Source of the DNA: Desulfobacterales bacterium
GTDB lineage: Bacteria; Desulfobacterota; Desulfobacteria; Desulfobacterales; JAAELO01
Direction: 5' to 3'
Assembly: GCA_024226555.1 (NCBI GenBank)
Contig: JAAELO010000399.1
Location: 62,001-126,000 of the forward strand
Length of the DNA: 64,000 bases
Shown: piece by piece, positions 61,119-64,000 of the stretch
Layout: each line of letters starts with the position of its first letter
How positions within the stretch are numbered: the stretch's first letter is position 1
The notes under the pieces: model-generated
Seen by the model: the letters and a program-made list of their open reading frames with translations, nothing else
Told to the model about the DNA's origin: nothing
The model's database searches: none
Translations under genes and position numbers: made by a program

Positions 61119-62075
61119 ATGACTCAAATTTATATTGGTTCAAAATCAGGTATTGATCCAGAACAGTTATCACAACGTATTGAAATTCAATTGCGATTAG
61201 AATTAGAATTGAATCACCCAGACATCTCTTTCCGCTATATTGAAATCCAACCGCCTGGAAATTTAAATAGAAGCCTAACAAAAGAAGAACAATATGTTAT
61301 TGATATAGCACTGGATAAAAATTTTGTTATCGGTTTCGAATTTCCACACCTATGGAATGGAAGAGATATTGATCCCTGTGATTATAAAAGTGCCGGAGAT
61401 ATAATTACTATAGCTGGTATAGCAAAAGAAGTTGGTGCATCATATATTTTTACAAATCCTGGAGATATCTCTAATCATCCCTATGATCGACAAAGATGGG
61501 AAAAGGCAAGAAAAGCTCATATAGATATAATGCAACAGCTATCCGAAGTCCATTCTTCCGTTGGTATGGAAAACACAAATCCCATACGTCATCTGGACGG
61601 TTATAGTGTTTATGGATATTTTGGAATGGTTCCGGAAGATTTATTTCTATTCGATTTTATAACTCTGGATATCGCACATGCTCAGTTTGCAGTAAATCAC
61701 TTCAACAGGAATGAAAGAATCGAATCCATTGAATCCCTGGAGGCCATCCACCAAAGGGAGACTTTATCTCTGGATGATTATGCTGATATTCTAAAGGATA
61801 AAATCCAGGTTATACACGCTGCGAATGCAATTGGTCTTGGGGAAATTGACAAAGAGGGATTGAAATTAAGTGAAGGTCAGGCAGATTGCACACGCTTTAT
61901 AGAACGGGTCCTTAAAAACAGGACAACATCGATTCATATTATTGCTGAACCAAGTCATATTCCATATAATATTGACTACTTCGAACTTGGTACGATCATG
62001 TACGAAGAAGAGAAAGTTCTTTTTGAGATTTGCACATCATATTTTAATAATATATCAATTAATCAATCCAGATAA
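61119..62075 (+). CDS. TIM-barrel (xylose isomerase-like) protein
   Basis: 318-aa ORF; SVGMENTNPIRH, ITLDIAHAQFAVN, IIAEPSHIPYNIDYF pattern of AP-endonuclease-2-like barrels. Confidence 0.55.
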   Translation: MTQIYIGSKSGIDPEQLSQRIEIQLRLELELNHPDISFRYIEIQPPGNLNRSLTKEEQYVIDIALDKNFVIGFEFPHLWNGRDIDPCDYKSAGDIITIAGIAKEVGASYIFTNPGDISNHPYDRQRWEKARKAHIDIMQQLSEVHSSVGMENTNPIRHLDGYSVYGYFGMVPEDLFLFDFITLDIAHAQFAVNHFNRNERIESIESLEAIHQRETLSLDDYADILKDKIQVIHAANAIGLGEIDKEGLKLSEGQADCTRFIERVLKNRTTSIHIIAEPSHIPYNIDYFELGTIMYEEEKVLFEICTSYFNNISINQSR

Positions 62076-62078
62076 AAT

Positions 62079-63056
62079 GTGTCCGTGCAGAGAAATCTGC
62101 ATAGGCTTTTAAGTAAGGATAGTATGAATTTAAGCAAAGTAAAACAAGCAGTCCAGACAATGCTGAAAAAGAAACAGACAAAACCAACTCAAGTAATTCT
62201 TGAAACAACAAACAGGTGCAACCTCAATTGCCCTTTTTGTTTGGTCGGAATGCAGAATGAACTTCAGAAAAAACATGGAAATACAGCACACGAACTTATG
62301 AGCAGAGAGATGGGGACTATGTCAATGGAAACATTTGATCGTGTTCGCAAAGAGCTGAAAATATTTGGCATAAAAAAAGTTTACCTTCACTTTCAGGGAG
62401 AGCCTTTTTTAAATAAATTAACACCTGATTTTGCAGAACAGTTGAAATCCGATGGAATGTATGTCGGAGTCTTTACAAACGGACAGGCATTTACTGATAA
62501 AATGATAAACAAAATTGCAAATGTTGAAATTGACCTGATTCGCTTCTCTGTTGATGGTGCCTCTGAAGAGACATATGGGGTAAACCGGGTAGGAGGAAAA
62601 TTTAGTAATGTTTTAAAAAACATGGAAAAAGTTTCTGCTGCACATAAAGGAAAAAAAACACGGATCGAATGGCAATTTCTACCGCTAAAAAACAATGAGC
62701 ATGAGGTTGAAACAGCACGAAGTCTAGCTAAACAGATTAGTGTTCATTTTTTTACAAAGGGTTTCAGAGAAACTGATCCCAACCTCACACCAACTAACAA
62801 AGAATATAGATCAAAATTTATGAAAAAACCATGTAAGGATATTTACAAACAACTTGGTTTTTATTGGAATGGAGATGTTGTTCCTTGTTGTTATGATGTT
62901 GATGGAAAAGAGGTTATGGGTAATATAATGAACCACGATCTAGAAAATATTTGGAATAACTCAAAATATAATAAATTTAGAAAAGATGTTGATGAATATT
63001 TAAAACAACCTGAAAAAGAACCTGATATTTGTAAAACATGCCTAAGATGGCGTTAA
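62079..63056 (+). CDS. Radical SAM/SPASM-domain protein
   Basis: VILETTNRCNLNCPFCLVGM (CxxxCxxC) and C-terminal GDVVPCCYDVDGKEVMGNI...ICKTC SPASM-like cysteines. Confidence 0.92.
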   Translation: MSVQRNLHRLLSKDSMNLSKVKQAVQTMLKKKQTKPTQVILETTNRCNLNCPFCLVGMQNELQKKHGNTAHELMSREMGTMSMETFDRVRKELKIFGIKKVYLHFQGEPFLNKLTPDFAEQLKSDGMYVGVFTNGQAFTDKMINKIANVEIDLIRFSVDGASEETYGVNRVGGKFSNVLKNMEKVSAAHKGKKTRIEWQFLPLKNNEHEVETARSLAKQISVHFFTKGFRETDPNLTPTNKEYRSKFMKKPCKDIYKQLGFYWNGDVVPCCYDVDGKEVMGNIMNHDLENIWNNSKYNKFRKDVDEYLKQPEKEPDICKTCLRWR

Positions 63057-63153
63057 AAAGTGATTTTGAAAAATATTTTCAAAATTTAATAGCCTATAAA
63101 GAGTAATGGAAATGAATGACATTGGTGTGTTATTTGTTGGTTTTTAAATATTA

Positions 63154-64000
63154 GTGCAACTAAACAATTCGAATAATAAAATATCAGTTAAAATAAATAA
63201 AAAATCAATGAATTTTATAAAAAAACTAAAAAAGAGTCTTGAATGTATAAAACCTACCTCCGATGGTGATAAGCTTAAAATATTTATTTCAAAAAGACCA
63301 AAATTTTTTGGAGGTGGAAGTAGTACTTTTGCAAGACTCTTCAAAGAGAAAGCAATTGAAAATGGTCATAAAATAGTTAAAACTATTGATAAAGCAGATA
63401 TTGCTATAGTAATTGCTCATCTGACAGAAAAGAAAGAACTTTTGAAAGCCAGGGAAAATGGATGTTGTATCATACATCGACTTGATGAACATTTCGAAAA
63501 AAATGAAAAATCAGATAGGAAAGTAAAACATGAAAAAATAATAGAACTAAATAAGTATACTGATATAACTGTATTCCAAAGTAATTTTGTCTATAAAAAT
63601 GTCTTTCCTATTATTCAACCTAAAAAATACAAGATCATACATAATGGAGGGGATCCTGATCATTTTTCCCCCGCAAAAGAAATTGGATCATTTATTGGTC
63701 ATGTCACCTGGGGTATTGATAAAAAGAAAAGGTTGGATTTGCTACATAAATTCATAATCAATCATCCTGATGAACAGTTTCTTTTAGTAGGAAGACATGA
63801 AGAATCTAAATATAACTTTAACCTACCAAATGTTAGATGCATTGGTAAAATAAAACCTAACAAGATTCAAAAATATTTTCGCATGATGAAAATGTTATAT
63901 TTCCCTTCTGAAAATGACCCATGTCCAAATACCGCAATTGAAGCAATTTTATGTGGTATCCCGGTTTGTTATAACTCGGTAGGAGGTACTATTGAACTTG
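63154..64000 (+). CDS. Glycosyltransferase (GT4-like), 3' end beyond window; not in supplied ORF track
   Basis: Open frame to window end from GTG 63154 or ATG 63208: KIFISKRPKFFGGGSSTFARLF...YKIIHNGGDPDHFSP...FLLVGRHEESKY...MLYFPSENDPCPNTAIEAILCGIPVCYNSVGGTIEL. Confidence 0.85.
   Translation, partial: MQLNNSNNKISVKINKKSMNFIKKLKKSLECIKPTSDGDKLKIFISKRPKFFGGGSSTFARLFKEKAIENGHKIVKTIDKADIAIVIAHLTEKKELLKARENGCCIIHRLDEHFEKNEKSDRKVKHEKIIELNKYTDITVFQSNFVYKNVFPIIQPKKYKIIHNGGDPDHFSPAKEIGSFIGHVTWGIDKKKRLDLLHKFIINHPDEQFLLVGRHEESKYNFNLPNVRCIGKIKPNKIQKYFRMMKMLYFPSENDPCPNTAIEAILCGIPVCYNSVGGTIEL

Overview
AT-rich 64-kb window from a Gram-negative bacterium. The gene content (LptD, LolA-like, PlsB, LPS-type sugar genes) suggests a Desulfobacterota-like genome, but taxonomy is inference. 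About 1-24 kb is mostly housekeeping: lptD 3' end, a NusG paralog, HU, holB, PSP1/RicT, metG, a transpeptidase PBP, a giant GlmS-like GATase/SIS protein, pyrG, LolA-like, eno, plsB, DnaJ-domain protein, sixA, hydrolase, queC/queE, SUMF1-like, LysM and TPR proteins. About 24.6-64 kb is a single-direction (+) surface-polysaccharide cluster that continues past the window end. It contains a pseudaminic-acid-type nonulosonic acid pathway (pseC, pseF, PIG-L/GNAT fusion, pseG, formyltransferase, pseI, with pseB decayed), a second NeuB/cytidylyltransferase pair, an amidotransferase trio (WbpG/PseA-like + HisH + HisF), a PAPS/sulfotransferase cassette with a short pyruvate-kinase-like protein, and an unusual cassette of central-metabolism paralogs (DHQ-synthase-like, SDR, class V aminotransferase, GAPDH-like, 2-hydroxyacid dehydrogenase). 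The most notable non-coding signal is a family of four ~160-195-bp elements with ~37-bp imperfect terminal inverted repeats, spread over 5.8-21.6 kb, each overlapping the stop codon of a neighbouring gene. Several gene relics lie between intact cassettes in the polysaccharide region. All product calls come from reading the translations by eye; no database search was run.
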